From NCBI GenBank assembly GCA_035649275.1, contig DASRJW010000059.1:1-16479 (forward strand): DNA of 16,479 nt, written 5' to 3'. This document shows positions 1 through 8,046 of the stretch, piece by piece (within the stretch, counting starts at the first letter, position 1; the number at the start of each line of letters is the position of its first letter). The position numbers were made by a program, and so were the translations under genes. This DNA is from Candidatus Krumholzibacteriia bacterium (GTDB lineage: Bacteria > Krumholzibacteriota > Krumholzibacteriia > G020349025). Below the pieces are notes generated by a model. The model ran no database searches. It worked only from the letters and a program-made list of their open reading frames with translations, and was not told the DNA's origin.

Positions 1-1
1 G

Positions 2-154
2 CCGGCGGCGGTGGAGATGGTGATGCCAGGGGACACGGTGGAGCTGGACGTGGAGCTGATCACGCCGATCGCGATGGAGGAGGGCCTGCGCTTCGCCATC
101 CGCGAGGGCGGTCGCACCGTCGGCGCCGGCGTCGTCGCCAAGATCCACGCATGA
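2..154 (+). CDS. tuf: Elongation factor Tu, C-terminal fragment (5' end outside window)
   Basis: This is the last 50 residues of EF-Tu, the GTPase that brings aminoacyl-tRNA to the ribosomal A site. The visible part is the end of beta-barrel domain 3. It includes the family hallmarks [10 protein letters not shown], the [18 protein letters not shown] strand and the terminal GRTVGAGVV. The reading frame is open from base 2 and ends at TGA 152-154. The gene is cut by the window edge, so the GTPase domain cannot be checked. It lies 19 nt upstream of rpsJ, as in genomes where the str cluster (rpsL-rpsG-fusA-tuf) runs straight into the S10 cluster. That context suggests co-transcription from an upstream promoter. 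Two tuf copies are common in bacteria, and whether this is the only one cannot be seen. Confidence 0.97.
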   Translation, partial: PAAVEMVMPGDTVELDVELITPIAMEEGLRFAIREGGRTVGAGVVAKIHA

Positions 155-173
155 AGAATACGGAGTGAGTGCC

Positions 174-482
174 GTGAATCAGCAGAGAATCCGCATCCGG
201 CTCAAAGCCTACGAGAGCGCCATGCTCGATCGCTCGGCGTTCGAGATCGTGCGTACGGCGAAGCGCACCGGGGCGGAGATCAGCGGGCCCATCCCGCTGC
301 CGACCAAGAGATCCATCTACACCGTGCTGCGTTCGCCGCACGTGGACAAGAAGTCGCGGGAGCAGTTCCAGATCTGCATCCACAAGCGGCTCATCGACAT
401 CACCCGGCCGACCTCGCAGACCATCGATGCGTTGAGCAAGCTCGATCTGCCCGCCGGCGTGAACATCGAGATCAAGCTCTAG
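174..482 (+). CDS. rpsJ: 30S ribosomal protein S10 (NusE)
   Basis: S10 is a small-subunit head protein and, as NusE, pairs with NusB in transcription antitermination. The 102-residue product matches the usual family length. It carries [10 protein letters not shown] at the start, the SGPIPLPTK loop entry and the [13 protein letters not shown] segment, and ends [13 protein letters not shown] chose the GTG at 174 rather than the in-frame GTG at 165. The GGAG at 162-165 is correctly spaced (8 nt) for 174 but overlaps 165, and the shorter form aligns with known S10 N-termini ([10 protein letters not shown]). The gene follows tuf by 19 nt and precedes rplC by 22 nt. The short upstream gap leaves no room for a long S10-type leader. 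Confidence 0.97.
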   Translation: MNQQRIRIRLKAYESAMLDRSAFEIVRTAKRTGAEISGPIPLPTKRSIYTVLRSPHVDKKSREQFQICIHKRLIDITRPTSQTIDALSKLDLPAGVNIEIKL

Positions 483-504
483 GCGAGGAAGGCCAGGAGG
501 AAGC

Positions 505-1152
505 ATGAAAGCGCTGCTGGGCAGGAAACTGGGCATGACCCAGATCTTCGACCAGGAAAGCGGCGAGGTCTGGCCGGTGACGGTGCTGCAGCTCGGGCCG
601 TGTCCCGTGGTGCAGGTGAAGCGCACGGCCAAGGAAGGCTACGAGGCGGTGCAGATCGGCTTCGGCGCCATCCGCACCACGCTGGTGGATCTGCCCTCGC
701 GGGGACACTTCCGCAAGGCCGGCGTGGAGCCGCGGCGGCACCTGCGCGAGTTCCGCGTCGACGATGCCAGCGGCTACGAGGTGGGCCAGGAGCTGACGGT
801 GGAGATGTTCCAGGGCGTGGCCAAGGTCGACGTGGTGGGGACGAGCAAGGGGCGCGGCTTCCAGGGCGGTGCCAAGCGGCACGGCTTCCACCGCGGTCCG
901 CGCACCCACGGCTCGCGTAACTACCGCGCCCCGGGCTCCATCGGCCAGCACTCCAACCCCGGGCGCGTGTTCTTGGGGCTGCGTATGCCGGGCCGCATGG
1001 GCAACGCCCGGGTGACGCTGCGCAACCTGAGCGTCCGCGGCGTGGACACGGAGAACAACCTGCTGCTCGTGGGCGGCGCGGTGCCCGGGGCGCCCAACGC
1101 CGTCGTCCTGGTGCGCGTCACCGAGGCCGCCAGTGCAGGAGGGGCCCCATGA
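505..1152 (+). CDS. rplC: 50S ribosomal protein L3
   Basis: L3 is an early 23S rRNA assembly protein whose long loop approaches the peptidyl-transferase centre. The 215-residue product starts MKALLGRKLGMTQIF. Its core extension contains KGRGFQGGAKRHGF (about 115-128), GPRTHGS and GSIGQHSNPGRVF (about 144-156), followed by PGRMGN. The Gln at 148 corresponds to the site methylated by PrmB in E. coli (family knowledge; whether it is modified here is unknown). An AGGAGG at 495-500 supports the ATG at 505. The stop overlaps the rplD start by 4 nt (ATGA), which points to translational coupling. No unusual features are seen. Confidence 0.98.
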   Translation: MKALLGRKLGMTQIFDQESGEVWPVTVLQLGPCPVVQVKRTAKEGYEAVQIGFGAIRTTLVDLPSRGHFRKAGVEPRRHLREFRVDDASGYEVGQELTVEMFQGVAKVDVVGTSKGRGFQGGAKRHGFHRGPRTHGSRNYRAPGSIGQHSNPGRVFLGLRMPGRMGNARVTLRNLSVRGVDTENNLLLVGGAVPGAPNAVVLVRVTEAASAGGAP

Positions 1153-1778
1153 CCACGGCACAAGGGTATTCCGCTGCCGGGGAGGAAACGGAAAAGGTGC
1201 CCTTGCCGGAGGCGCTCTTCGCCGCCGAAGTGCACACCCACGTCCTCTACGAAGCGGTGAAGTCCTACCTGGGCAACCAGAGGCAAGGGACGCACAAGAC
1301 CAAGAACCGCCACGAGGTCTCGGGGCAGAAGTCGAAGCTCTACCGCCAGAAGGGCACCGGCCGGGCCCGCGCCGGCTCGGCCACCTCGGGGACCCGCGTG
1401 GGCGGCGGCCGCATCTTCGGCCCGCGCCCGCGGGACTACCGCACGCAACCGCCGGCCAGGGTGCGGCGGATGGCGTTGTGCTCGGCGCTCTCGGATCGCG
1501 CCGCCGGCGCCCAGGTGCGCGTGGTGGACGATCTCAAGCTGGAGGCGCCGAGCACGAAGAGCGTGGCCAAGCTGCTCGCCGGCATGGGCCTCGCGGCCCA
1601 GCGGGTGCTGCTGGTGAGCTCCCGGGACGACAGCAACCTTTTCCTCTCCTGCCGCAACGTGCAGCGGTTGCAGCTGCAGCGGGCACAAGAGCTGAACGCC
1701 TACACGGTGCTGCGGGCCGAGACGCTGGTCATCGAGAAGTCGGCGCTGCAGACGCTGGAGGAGGTGTTCGGCCGATGA
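1149..1778 (+). CDS. rplD: 50S ribosomal protein L4
   Basis: L4 (L4/L1e family) binds 23S rRNA and sends a long loop into the nascent-peptide tunnel. The product is 209 residues, the normal size. The basic tunnel loop is clear: KTKNRHEVSGQKSKLYRQKGTG (about 51-71; key residues the Lys/Arg run), then RARAGSATSGTRVGGGRIFGPRPR. The C-terminal half is the expected alpha/beta globular domain. The first 20 residues are more hydrophilic than in typical L4 (TTAQGYSAAGEETEK). In E. coli L4 represses its own operon through the S10 leader; no such leader is visible here. The gene overlaps rplC at its start and rplW at its end, 4 nt each. Confidence 0.97.
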   Translation: MTTAQGYSAAGEETEKVPLPEALFAAEVHTHVLYEAVKSYLGNQRQGTHKTKNRHEVSGQKSKLYRQKGTGRARAGSATSGTRVGGGRIFGPRPRDYRTQPPARVRRMALCSALSDRAAGAQVRVVDDLKLEAPSTKSVAKLLAGMGLAAQRVLLVSSRDDSNLFLSCRNVQRLQLQRAQELNAYTVLRAETLVIEKSALQTLEEVFGR

Positions 1779-2062
1779 ACGCCGAGCAGATCATCCTCGG
1801 TCCGGTGGTGACCGAACGCAACATGATGCTGCGAGACGAGCAGAACAAGTACGCCTTCCACGTGCACCCGCGCTCGACGAAGCCGGAGATCAAGAAAGCG
1901 GTGGAAGAGCTCTTCAACGTCAGCGTCGTCGCGGTGACCACGATGAACGGCATGGGCAAGATCAAGCGCATGGGCCGGCACGTCGGGCGGCGCTCGGCTT
2001 GGAAGAAGGCCATCGTGCGGGTGGCCCCGGGGCAGAAGATCGACATCTACGAGGCCGTGTAA
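1775..2062 (+). CDS. rplW: 50S ribosomal protein L23
   Basis: L23 sits at the rim of the peptide exit tunnel and is the docking point for trigger factor and SRP. The 95-residue product is family length. It shows the N-terminal [10 protein letters not shown] segment (Glu-14 lies where the trigger-factor contact Glu occurs in E. coli), the [14 protein letters not shown] helix, and the [12 protein letters not shown] loop followed by [10 protein letters not shown]. The start codon overlaps the rplD stop as ATGA (1775-1778), so translation is probably coupled. The 25 nt after the stop contain the GGAGGAG site for rplB. Confidence 0.97.
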   Translation: MNAEQIILGPVVTERNMMLRDEQNKYAFHVHPRSTKPEIKKAVEELFNVSVVAVTTMNGMGKIKRMGRHVGRRSAWKKAIVRVAPGQKIDIYEAV

Positions 2063-2087
2063 CGGCGGCGGCGCGGAGGAGAGCAGG

Positions 2088-2915
2088 ATGCCACTGAAGA
2101 AGTTCAGACCGGTGACTCCGACTCTACGGTTCAAGACCGTGTCGGACTTCGCCGAGGTCACGCGCAGGGCCCCGGAGAAAACGCTCCTCGAGCCGTTGCA
2201 GAGCAGCGGTGGCCGCAACAACCTGGGACGCATCACCTCGCGGCACCGCGGCGGCGGCCACAAGCGCATGTACCGGCGGATCGACTTCAAGCGCGAGAAG
2301 GAAGGCGTCCCGGCGCGGGTGGTGTCCGTCGAGTACGACCCGAACCGCAGCGCCCGCATCGCCCTGCTGCACTACGCCGACGGCGAGAAGCGCTACATCA
2401 TCGCCCCCGTCGGTCTCGAGGTGGGGCGCACGGTGATGAGCGGCACGGCGGCGGAGTTCGAGCCGGGGAACAGCATGCCCCTCGCCAAGATCCCGGTCGG
2501 CACCGTGGTGCACGCGGTGGAGCTGGTGGCCGGTAAGGGCGCCCAGCTGGCGCGCAGCGCCGGCACTTCGGCGCAGCTCATGGCCAAGGAAGGCGACTAC
2601 GCCCAGCTGCGCCTGCCGAGCGGCGAGATGCGCAAGGTGCGCATCGAGTGCCGCGCCACCATCGGCCAGGTGGGCAACCTGGAGCACGAGAACATCTCCA
2701 TCGGCAAGGCCGGGCGCTCGCGCTGGCTGGGCCGGCGGCCGCAGTCCCGCGGTGTGGCCATGAACCCCATCGATCACCCCATGGGAGGCGGCGAGGGCAA
2801 GACCTCCGGCGGCCGCCATCCGTGCAGCCCGTGGGGCTGGAAGACCAAGGGGTGGCGGACGCGGAAGAAGAAGACCTCGGACCGGTTGATCATCCGGCGG
2901 CGCTACCAGAAGTAG
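2088..2915 (+). CDS. rplB: 50S ribosomal protein L2
   Basis: L2 is a core 23S rRNA-binding protein needed for subunit joining and peptidyl-transferase assembly. The 275-residue product is full length. It has [11 protein letters not shown] at the N-terminus, the [21 protein letters not shown] block (about 40-60; key residues the basic cluster), the OB/SH3-like core, and the signature around [12 protein letters not shown] (about 225-237) followed by [11 protein letters not shown]. The functionally critical His of the DHP motif is kept; the next His of the E. coli DHPH motif is Met, a variant that also occurs in other phyla. A GGAGGAG at 2075-2081 sets the ATG at 2088. rpsS follows after 11 nt. 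Confidence 0.98.
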   Translation: MPLKKFRPVTPTLRFKTVSDFAEVTRRAPEKTLLEPLQSSGGRNNLGRITSRHRGGGHKRMYRRIDFKREKEGVPARVVSVEYDPNRSARIALLHYADGEKRYIIAPVGLEVGRTVMSGTAAEFEPGNSMPLAKIPVGTVVHAVELVAGKGAQLARSAGTSAQLMAKEGDYAQLRLPSGEMRKVRIECRATIGQVGNLEHENISIGKAGRSRWLGRRPQSRGVAMNPIDHPMGGGEGKTSGGRHPCSPWGWKTKGWRTRKKKTSDRLIIRRRYQK

Positions 2916-2926
2916 GAGCGAGGAAC

Positions 2927-3217
2927 ATGGCACGTTCGCTGAAGAAAGGGCCCTTCGCCGACGAGCATCTCGTGCGGCGGATCCAGCTGTTGAACGAGAG
3001 CAGCGAGAAGCGCGTGCTCAAGACCTGGTCGCGCCGCTCCACGATCCTTCCCGAGTTCGTGGGTCATACGCTGGCGGTGCACACGGGCAACCGTTTCATC
3101 CCGGTGTACATCACCGAGAACATGGTGGGGCACAAAGTCGGCGAGTTCGCGCCGACCCGCACCTTCCGGGCGCACACGAGCAAGACGCGGGCCCAGATGG
3201 CCGGCGGCAAGAAGTAA
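2927..3217 (+). CDS. rpsS: 30S ribosomal protein S19
   Basis: S19 is a small-subunit head protein that pairs with S13 near the A and P sites. The product is 96 residues, close to the usual 90-95. It carries the N-terminal [12 protein letters not shown], the [20 protein letters not shown] stretch and the signature [22 protein letters not shown]. An AGGAG at 2914-2918, overlapping the rplB stop, gives 8 nt spacing to the ATG at 2927. It lies 11 nt from rplB upstream and 11 nt from rplV downstream. No unusual features are seen. Confidence 0.97.
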   Translation: MARSLKKGPFADEHLVRRIQLLNESSEKRVLKTWSRRSTILPEFVGHTLAVHTGNRFIPVYITENMVGHKVGEFAPTRTFRAHTSKTRAQMAGGKK

Positions 3218-3228
3218 CGGAGAAGGCG

Positions 3229-3723
3229 ATGGAGGCGAGAGCCAGTCTGCGCTACTCGGGGATCCCGGCCAACAAGATGCGGGCGGTCGCCGATCTGGTG
3301 CGCGGCAAGGATGTGGACGTGGCGCTGCACACCCTGCAGTTCGTCACCCGGGCGGCGGCGCTGCCCATGCGCAAGCTCATCGAGTCGGCGGCGGCCAATG
3401 CCAAGGAGAAGGCCGCGGCGGTGGACCGCCGCTTCGAAGCGGACCGACTGTTCGTAAAGAGCGTCATCGTGGACGAGGGCCCGACGATGAAGCGCTTCCG
3501 GCCCCGCGCCCAGGGACGGGCCTACCGCATCCGCAAGCGTTCGTGCCATGTGCTCCTGGTCCTGGAGGAGCACGAGGGGAAGGTGGCGGCCAAGCCGCCG
3601 GTGGGGAAGACGAAGGCCGCAGCAGCGGCCCCGGTGCCGGAAGAAAAAGACAAGAAGAAGAAGACGAGCCGCGCTCCGCTCCTGCGGCGCGGGCGAGCCA
3701 AGAGCGCCGCGGCGGCGAAGTAA
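3229..3723 (+). CDS. rplV: 50S ribosomal protein L22 with basic C-terminal extension
   Basis: L22 contacts all 23S rRNA domains; its beta-hairpin lines the exit tunnel and its globular part sits at the tunnel mouth. The core (about 1-115) is normal: [14 protein letters not shown], the conserved helices, and the hairpin [21 protein letters not shown] (about 84-104). The protein is 164 residues, against about 110 in most bacteria. The extra 50 residues are low-complexity Lys/Ala/Pro ([24 protein letters not shown], key feature alternating basic and Ala runs) ending RAKSAAAAK. The reading frame is uninterrupted and followed at once by a perfect AAGGAGGT for rpsC, so the tail is genuinely encoded. 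GGAG at 3219-3222 supports the start. Confidence 0.96.
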   Translation: MEARASLRYSGIPANKMRAVADLVRGKDVDVALHTLQFVTRAAALPMRKLIESAAANAKEKAAAVDRRFEADRLFVKSVIVDEGPTMKRFRPRAQGRAYRIRKRSCHVLLVLEEHEGKVAAKPPVGKTKAAAAAPVPEEKDKKKKTSRAPLLRRGRAKSAAAAK

Positions 3724-3734
3724 GGAGGTCCCCG

Positions 3735-4424
3735 TTGGGGCAGAAGACTCATCCAGTCGGTTTTCGGCTCGGCGTGATCCGCACCTGGGGGTCCCGGTGG
3801 TTCGCCCGCAAGGAATACGCCGACTGGCTCCTGGAGGACCAGAAGACGCGCCGTTACATCCGCACCCGCTTGCGCAAGGCCGGCATCGCCGCCATAGAGA
3901 TCGAGCGCGCCCCGAAGAAGGTGTCGATCAACATCCATGCGGCGCGCCCGGGCATGGTCATCGGCCGCAAGGGCAGCGAGGTGGACAAGCTGCGCGACGA
4001 GTTGCGCAAGCTGACGGGCAAGGACATCTATCTCAACATCATCGAGGTGAAGAAGCCGGAGAAGAACGCGCAGCTGGTGGCGGAGCACATCGCCCTGCAG
4101 CTGGAGCAACGCGTCTCCTTCCGCCGGGCGATGAAGAAGACCATCTCGTCGGCGATGCGCATGGGCGTGCTGGGCATCAAGGTGGTGTGCTCGGGCCGCC
4201 TGGGTGGCGCCGAGATGTCCCGGGTGGAGAAGTACCACGAGGGCCGGGTGCCGCTGCACACCCTGCGTGCGGACATCGACTACGCCACCGCCACGGCGCG
4301 CACCACCTTCGGCGCGATCGGCGTCAAGGTCTGGGTCTACAACGGCGAAGTCTTCCCGCGGGACTTCAAGCGCCAGCTGGCCGGAGACCGAGGAGACGAG
4401 GTGACGGCCGATGCTGGCGCCTAA
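3735..4424 (+). CDS. rpsC: 30S ribosomal protein S3 (TTG start)
   Basis: S3 is a small-subunit head protein at the mRNA entry site; with S4 and S5 it has mRNA helicase activity. The 229-residue product has the N-terminal [12 protein letters not shown], the KH type-2 domain with its GxxG loop in VIGRKG (75-80), and the C-terminal domain with [15 protein letters not shown] (130-144) and [10 protein letters not shown], then [15 protein letters not shown]. The Arg/Lys of RRAMKK match the residues tied to helicase function in E. coli. The start is TTG at 3735, set by a perfect AAGGAGGT at 3722-3729 and by homology; no ATG or GTG fits. The 3' end overlaps rplP by 14 nt. Confidence 0.96.
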   Translation: MGQKTHPVGFRLGVIRTWGSRWFARKEYADWLLEDQKTRRYIRTRLRKAGIAAIEIERAPKKVSINIHAARPGMVIGRKGSEVDKLRDELRKLTGKDIYLNIIEVKKPEKNAQLVAEHIALQLEQRVSFRRAMKKTISSAMRMGVLGIKVVCSGRLGGAEMSRVEKYHEGRVPLHTLRADIDYATATARTTFGAIGVKVWVYNGEVFPRDFKRQLAGDRGDEVTADAGA

Positions 4425-4833
4425 GCGCACCAAGCACCGCAAGATGATGAAGGGCCGGCGGCACGGCCTGGCGTACCGCGGCTCCAGCCTCGCCTTCGGC
4501 GAGTTCGGCTTGCAGACCCTCGACCCCGCCTGGATCGACACCCGGCAGATCGAGGCCGCCCGCATCGCCATCACCCGGCACATCAAGCGCGGCGGCAAGC
4601 TGTGGATCCGCATCTTCCCGGACAAGCCGCTGTCGAAGAAGCCCGCCGAGACCCGCATGGGCAAGGGCAAGGGCAACCCGGAGTTCTGGGTCGCGGTGGT
4701 GAAGCCCGGGCGCATCCTCTTCGAGCTCGAAGGGGTGACGCCGGAGATCGCCCGCCAGGCCTTCCGCCTGGCCGGGAGCAAGCTGCCGGTGCGCACCAAG
4801 TTCCTCCAGGCCGAGGGGAGGCACGCGGCGTGA
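4411..4833 (+). CDS. rplP: 50S ribosomal protein L16
   Basis: L16 organises 23S rRNA near the A-site tRNA and is added late in assembly. The product is 140 residues, normal for the family. Signatures are [16 protein letters not shown], then [29 protein letters not shown] and [19 protein letters not shown]. The Arg of RMGKGKG is the position hydroxylated by the YcfD-type oxygenase in E. coli (family knowledge). The start lies inside the rpsC 3' end (14-nt overlap) with a GAGGTG at 4398-4403. The stop overlaps the rpmC GTG start by 4 nt (GTGA). Confidence 0.98.
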   Translation: MLAPKRTKHRKMMKGRRHGLAYRGSSLAFGEFGLQTLDPAWIDTRQIEAARIAITRHIKRGGKLWIRIFPDKPLSKKPAETRMGKGKGNPEFWVAVVKPGRILFELEGVTPEIARQAFRLAGSKLPVRTKFLQAEGRHAA

Positions 4834-5102
4834 AGACCAAGGAAGTGCAGGAGCTGCGCGACATCCCGGCGGCGGACCTGCAGCTCAAGCACGAGGAGCT
4901 GGTGACGCAGTACTTCCGGCTGCGCATCAAGCACAGCCTGGGGCAGCTCGAGGATCCCATGGTTCTCCGCCGCACCCGGCGGGACGTCGCCCGTGCCAAG
5001 ACGCTGCTCGCCGAGCGCGGCATCGCCGCCACGATCCGGCGCCGGCATCGCACCGCCGCCAAGGCGGCGAAGGGATCGAAGGACAAGAAGGACGAGGGAT
5101 AG
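4830..5102 (+). CDS. rpmC: 50S ribosomal protein L29 with basic C-terminal extension
   Basis: L29 is a small two-helix protein at the peptide exit tunnel next to L23. The core [20 protein letters not shown] and the second helix, with its [14 protein letters not shown] segment (about 47-60), are standard. The protein is 90 residues, against about 60-70 in most bacteria. The added C-terminal part (about 70-90) is Lys/Ala-rich ([18 protein letters not shown]). The start is GTG at 4830, overlapping the rplP stop as GTGA. The start is set by homology, since no other start codon precedes the conserved N-terminus in frame. rpsQ begins 3 nt after the stop. Confidence 0.95.
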   Translation: MKTKEVQELRDIPAADLQLKHEELVTQYFRLRIKHSLGQLEDPMVLRRTRRDVARAKTLLAERGIAATIRRRHRTAAKAAKGSKDKKDEG

Positions 5103-5105
5103 CGC

Positions 5106-5399
5106 ATGAACACACGGGGCCGCTTGCGCACTCGCGTCGGCGAGGTCGTGAGCAACAAGGCGCAGAAGACCGCCACGGTGCGGGTGGAACGCATGGTGAA
5201 GCATGCCACCTACGGGCGCACCGTACGCCGGAGCATCACGCTGCACGTACACGATCCGGAGAACCAGTGCCAGATGGGGGATCTGGTGCGGGTCGCCGAG
5301 ACGCGGCCCTTGTCCAAGACCAAGCGCTGGCGCCTGATGGAGATCCTGCGCCGCGGTGGCGAGAAGCATGCCCTGCCCGCGCTGGAGGAAGGGGCATGA
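5106..5399 (+). CDS. rpsQ: 30S ribosomal protein S17
   Basis: S17 is a primary 16S rRNA-binding protein with an OB fold. The 97-residue product shows the typical strands: [22 protein letters not shown], then [19 protein letters not shown], and the signature [20 protein letters not shown]. The last 15 residues ([14 protein letters not shown]) are a modest extension beyond the E. coli form, common in other phyla. The gene starts 3 nt after rpmC and overlaps rplN by 4 nt (ATGA 5396-5399). Confidence 0.97.
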   Translation: MNTRGRLRTRVGEVVSNKAQKTATVRVERMVKHATYGRTVRRSITLHVHDPENQCQMGDLVRVAETRPLSKTKRWRLMEILRRGGEKHALPALEEGA

Positions 5400-5764
5400 T
5401 CCAGCAGGAGACGATGGTGATCGTCGCCGACAACTCGGGGGCGAAAAAGGCGCAATGCTTTCGGGTCCTCGGGGGCACGAAGCGCCGCTACGCCTACCTG
5501 GGCGACGTCGTCGTCTGCGCGGTGAAGCAAGCCATCCCGGGGGGCGCGGTCAAGAAGGGGCAAGTGGTCAAGGCGGTGGTGGTGCGTACGACGAAGGAGC
5601 AACGGCGCAAGGACGGCACCTACGTGCGCTTCGACGAGAACGCCGTCGTCCTCATCAACGACAAGCTGGAGCCGATCGGGACCCGCATCTTCGGGCCCGT
5701 GGCCCGCGAGCTGCGCGAGAAGCGCTTCATGAAGATCGTCTCCCTCGCGCCCGAGGTGGTGTGA
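5396..5764 (+). CDS. rplN: 50S ribosomal protein L14
   Basis: L14 forms part of the intersubunit bridge and binds the silencing factor RsfS in other bacteria. The 122-residue product equals the canonical length. It begins [20 protein letters not shown] and carries the conserved [15 protein letters not shown] segment, [27 protein letters not shown] and [14 protein letters not shown]. The ATG overlaps the rpsQ stop. A GGAGGAAG at 5384-5391 supplies the ribosome-binding site inside rpsQ. A single base separates the stop from rplX. Confidence 0.98.
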   Translation: MIQQETMVIVADNSGAKKAQCFRVLGGTKRRYAYLGDVVVCAVKQAIPGGAVKKGQVVKAVVVRTTKEQRRKDGTYVRFDENAVVLINDKLEPIGTRIFGPVARELREKRFMKIVSLAPEVV

Positions 5765-5765
5765 C

Positions 5766-6089
5766 ATGCACGTGGCGAAGGACGACACGGTCGTCGTGCT
5801 CTCCGGCAAGTATCGCGGCAAGATGGGACGGGTGCTGCGGGTGCTGCCGGACAAGCTCAAGGTGATCGTGGAGCACGTCAACATGGTGAAGCGGCACACG
5901 AAGGCTGTCCCGGCCAAGGGCGTGAAGGGCGGCATCGTGGAGAAGGAGGGTCCCATCCACGCCAGCAACGTGATGGTGGTGGACCCAACCACGGGCAAGC
6001 CGACGCGGGTGGGACACAAAATCCTGGCCGACGGCAAGAAGGTGCGCATCTCCCGCCGCAGCGGCGAGATGATCGGCAAGGAGAGGTAG
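5766..6089 (+). CDS. rplX: 50S ribosomal protein L24
   Basis: L24 is an early 50S assembly initiator near the exit tunnel. The 107-residue product is normal length. The KOW motif lies near the N-terminus ([21 protein letters not shown], about 6-26; key residues the GKYRGK Gly/Lys pattern). It is followed by [13 protein letters not shown], the [20 protein letters not shown] segment, and KPTRVGHKI. The start follows the rplN stop by 1 nt. The last codons and the first bases after the stop (gagaggtaggtc) provide the ribosome-binding site for rplE, which starts 3 nt later. Confidence 0.97.
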   Translation: MHVAKDDTVVVLSGKYRGKMGRVLRVLPDKLKVIVEHVNMVKRHTKAVPAKGVKGGIVEKEGPIHASNVMVVDPTTGKPTRVGHKILADGKKVRISRRSGEMIGKER

Positions 6090-6092
6090 GTC

Positions 6093-6815
6093 ATGGCGAA
6101 GGACCCGGCCGCCAAGGGCGAGAAGAAGAGCGGCAAGAGCGACGCGCCGCGGGGCGAGGGCAAGGGTAAGGGCGAGGGCAAAGGCGAGGGCAAGGGCAAG
6201 GCCAAGGGCGACAAGGGTGCCAGGCCCAAGAAGGCCGAGGGCGCCAAAGCCGCGGTCCAGGTCGGGCCGCCGACGCCGCCGCGGCTGCGCCAGTTCTACA
6301 AGGACAGCGTGGTGCCGGCGATGATGCAGCGCTTCAGCTACGGCAACCGCATGCAGGTGCCGCGGCTGGAGAAGATCGTGGTGAACATGGGCGTCGGCGA
6401 GGCGCTGAGCAACTCCAAGGTGCTCGACGCCGCGGTGGAGGACATGCGCAAGATCACCGGCCAGCAGCCACAAGTGACCCGGGCGCGGAAGTCGATTTCG
6501 AACTTCAAGCTCCGCGAGGGCGTGCCCATCGGTTGCCGGGTCACCTTGCGGGGGGCGCGCATGTACGAGTTCTTCGACCGCTTCGTCAACGTGGCGCTGC
6601 CGCGTATCCGCGACTTCCGCGGCGTGGCCAGCAAGAGCTTCGACGGGCGGGGCAACTACACCCTCGGGTTGAAGGAGCAGATCAACTTCCCCGAGATCGA
6701 TTACGACAAGATCATGCAGCTCCAGGGGATGGACATCACCTTCGTCACCAACGCCCGGAGCGACGAGGAGTCGAAGGAGCTGCTCAGCCTGATGAACATG
6801 CCGTTCCGCAAGTAG
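6093..6815 (+). CDS. rplE: 50S ribosomal protein L5 with low-complexity N-terminal extension
   Basis: L5 binds 5S rRNA in the central protuberance with L18. The L5 core spans about 63-240: [17 protein letters not shown], then the signature [18 protein letters not shown] (about 87-104), [15 protein letters not shown], the [18 protein letters not shown] block and FPEIDYDKI. The whole protein is 240 residues, against about 180 usually. The extra 60 residues are Lys/Gly/Glu-rich with a GEGKGK-type hexapeptide repeat (21-42). No start codon lies closer to the core before Met-77, which is already inside the conserved domain, so the extension is very likely translated. rpsN follows after 22 nt. Confidence 0.95.
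   Translation: MAKDPAAKGEKKSGKSDAPRGEGKGKGEGKGEGKGKAKGDKGARPKKAEGAKAAVQVGPPTPPRLRQFYKDSVVPAMMQRFSYGNRMQVPRLEKIVVNMGVGEALSNSKVLDAAVEDMRKITGQQPQVTRARKSISNFKLREGVPIGCRVTLRGARMYEFFDRFVNVALPRIRDFRGVASKSFDGRGNYTLGLKEQINFPEIDYDKIMQLQGMDITFVTNARSDEESKELLSLMNMPFRK
6153..6218 (+). repeat. GGCRAG hexanucleotide repeat encoding Gly-Glu/Lys run
   Basis: Within the 5' part of rplE, a short degenerate tandem array of GGC-GAG and GGC-AAG codon pairs encodes [22 protein letters not shown]-type sequence (residues 21-42; key pattern Gly at every second residue). Third-position differences (ggt, aaa, gcc) show that it is not a freshly expanded perfect array. Such a tract could change length by slippage without breaking the frame when units of 6 nt are gained or lost. 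Confidence 0.85.
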
Positions 6816-6837
6816 GAACGGTCCGAGAGGAGTACGC

Positions 6838-7023
6838 GTGGCGAAGAAAGCACTGATCGCCAAGTCTCAGAGGAAGCCGCGGTTCAAGGTGCGGGGGTAC
6901 AACCGCTGCCGGCGCTGCGGTCGCCCGCGCGGGTACCTCCGGGACTTCGGGATGTGCCGCATCTGTTTCCGGGAGCTCGCCTTGCGCGGCGAGATTCCCG
7001 GCGTGATCAAGGCGAGCTGGTAG
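6838..7023 (+). CDS. rpsN: 30S ribosomal protein S14, zinc-binding type (type Z)
   Basis: S14 completes the small-subunit head. This is the short, 61-residue zinc-ribbon form (the uS14 C+ type) rather than the roughly 100-residue E. coli form. The metal ligands are Cys-24, Cys-27, Cys-40 and Cys-43 in CRRC and CRIC. The family motif [19 protein letters not shown] and the C-terminal [11 protein letters not shown] are intact. The start is GTG at 6838, with an AGGAG at 6828-6832 spaced 5 nt. A zinc-independent paralogue elsewhere cannot be excluded. The 58-nt gap to rpsH holds a small hairpin. Confidence 0.97.
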   Translation: MAKKALIAKSQRKPRFKVRGYNRCRRCGRPRGYLRDFGMCRICFRELALRGEIPGVIKASW

Positions 7024-7040
7024 CCGCCAGCGCCGGCGGC
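7023..7040 (+). promoter_or_regulatory. Hairpin in rpsN-rpsH spacer
   Basis: A perfect 6-bp GC stem (gccgcc / ggcggc) with a 6-nt loop begins at the last base of the rpsN stop codon. It lies 27 nt before the AAGGAG that serves rpsH. No T-run follows, so it is not an intrinsic terminator. It could protect or pause the mRNA, or serve as a protein-binding site, but short GC stems arise by chance in DNA this rich in G and C. Confidence 0.35.
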
Positions 7041-7081
7041 CGTTTGGCCCTGCGCGCCGTGACTTGAAGGAGATCACTGCC

Positions 7082-7483
7082 ATGTCCATGACCGATCCGA
7101 TCGCCGACATGCTGACGCGTATCCGCAACGCTGGGCGCGCCAAACACCGGCGAGTGGATGTGCCGGCATCGAAGATGAAGGCCTCGATCGCCAAGATCCT
7201 GGAGGAAGAGGGCTACATCCAGGGCACCCGCCTGCTCAAGGACGGGCCCCAGGGGACGCTCCGCATCTTCCTCAAGTACAACGACATGCGGGGTGAGAGC
7301 GCGATCCACGGCCTGCAGCGGTTGAGCATGCCGGGGCGGCGGGTGTACGTCTCGCGCGAGACCATGCCCCGCGTCCTCGGCGGCTACGGTGTTTGCATCG
7401 TCAGCACCTCGCAGGGCCTGATGACCGGGATCACGGCGCGCCAAAAGGGCATCGGCGGCGAGCTCGTGTGCCAGGTCTGGTAG
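7082..7483 (+). CDS. rpsH: 30S ribosomal protein S8
   Basis: S8 is a primary 16S rRNA binder of the central domain; in E. coli it also represses the spc operon by binding mRNA near rplE. The 133-residue product starts MSMTDPIADMLTRIRNA, matching the E. coli N-terminus. It carries DVPASKMKASIAKILEEEGYI, and the C-terminal signature around GYGVCIVSTSQGLMT (about 101-115), then GGELVCQVW. I chose the ATG at 7082 over an in-frame TTG at 7064 because AAGGAG at 7067-7072 is spaced 9 nt from 7082 and lies inside the longer version. rplF follows after 10 nt. Confidence 0.97.
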   Translation: MSMTDPIADMLTRIRNAGRAKHRRVDVPASKMKASIAKILEEEGYIQGTRLLKDGPQGTLRIFLKYNDMRGESAIHGLQRLSMPGRRVYVSRETMPRVLGGYGVCIVSTSQGLMTGITARQKGIGGELVCQVW

Positions 7484-7493
7484 GAGGAGAGCC

Positions 7494-8033
7494 ATGTCGA
7501 GGATCGGACGCATGGTGATTGCGGTGCCCCAGGGCGTGCAGGTGGCGATGGAAGGCACCACTTTCGTCTCCAAGGGACCGAAGGGGCAGCATCGCCAGCC
7601 GGTGCATCCGGAGATGGCGGTGGAGATCGCCGGCAGCGAGGTCCGGGTGACGCGGCCCACCGAGCAGACGCGGCACCGGGCCCTGCACGGCCTGACCCGG
7701 ACGCTCGTCGCCAACAGCGTGCGCGGCGTCTCCACCGGCTTCATCAAGAAGCTGGAGATCCGCGGCGTCGGCTACAAGGCCGAGGTGCAGGGGCGCAAGT
7801 TGATGCTGTCGGTGGGCTACTCGAACCCGGTGGAGTTCCCGCTCCCCGAGGGCATCGACGTCAAGGCGGAGGCGCCGACGCTGCTCGCGGTGAGCGGCGT
7901 GGACAAGCAGCAGGTGGGCCAGGTGGCGGCGGAGATCCGCGGCATCCGGCCTCCCGAGCCTTACAAGGGCAAGGGGATCCGGTACGAAGGCGAGCACGTG
8001 CGGCAGAAGGCCGGCAAGACGGCCGGAAAGTAG
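7494..8033 (+). CDS. rplF: 50S ribosomal protein L6
   Basis: L6 lies at the base of the L7/L12 stalk near the factor-binding site. The 179-residue product has the normal two-domain build: MSRIGRMVIAVPQGV, then the first beta domain, the linker around RALHGLTRTLVANSVRGVS (64-80), and the second domain with VGYSNPVEFPLPEGI. The family signature PEPYKGKGIRYEGE lies at about 154-167, and the protein ends in a short Lys tail. AGGAGG at 7482-7487 overlaps the end of rpsH and sets the ATG. rplR follows after 13 nt. Confidence 0.98.
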   Translation: MSRIGRMVIAVPQGVQVAMEGTTFVSKGPKGQHRQPVHPEMAVEIAGSEVRVTRPTEQTRHRALHGLTRTLVANSVRGVSTGFIKKLEIRGVGYKAEVQGRKLMLSVGYSNPVEFPLPEGIDVKAEAPTLLAVSGVDKQQVGQVAAEIRGIRPPEPYKGKGIRYEGEHVRQKAGKTAGK

Positions 8034-8046
8034 CGAGGAACGGACA

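Noticed and set aside
472-1161. Long minus-strand ORFs antisense to the ribosomal genes (also 3522-5369, 5727-6863, 9939-11795 and 13564-15744).
   Set aside because: They mirror high-GC coding DNA on the plus strand, have low-complexity His/Arg/Leu-rich translations, match no family I recognise, and lie opposite unmistakable conserved genes.
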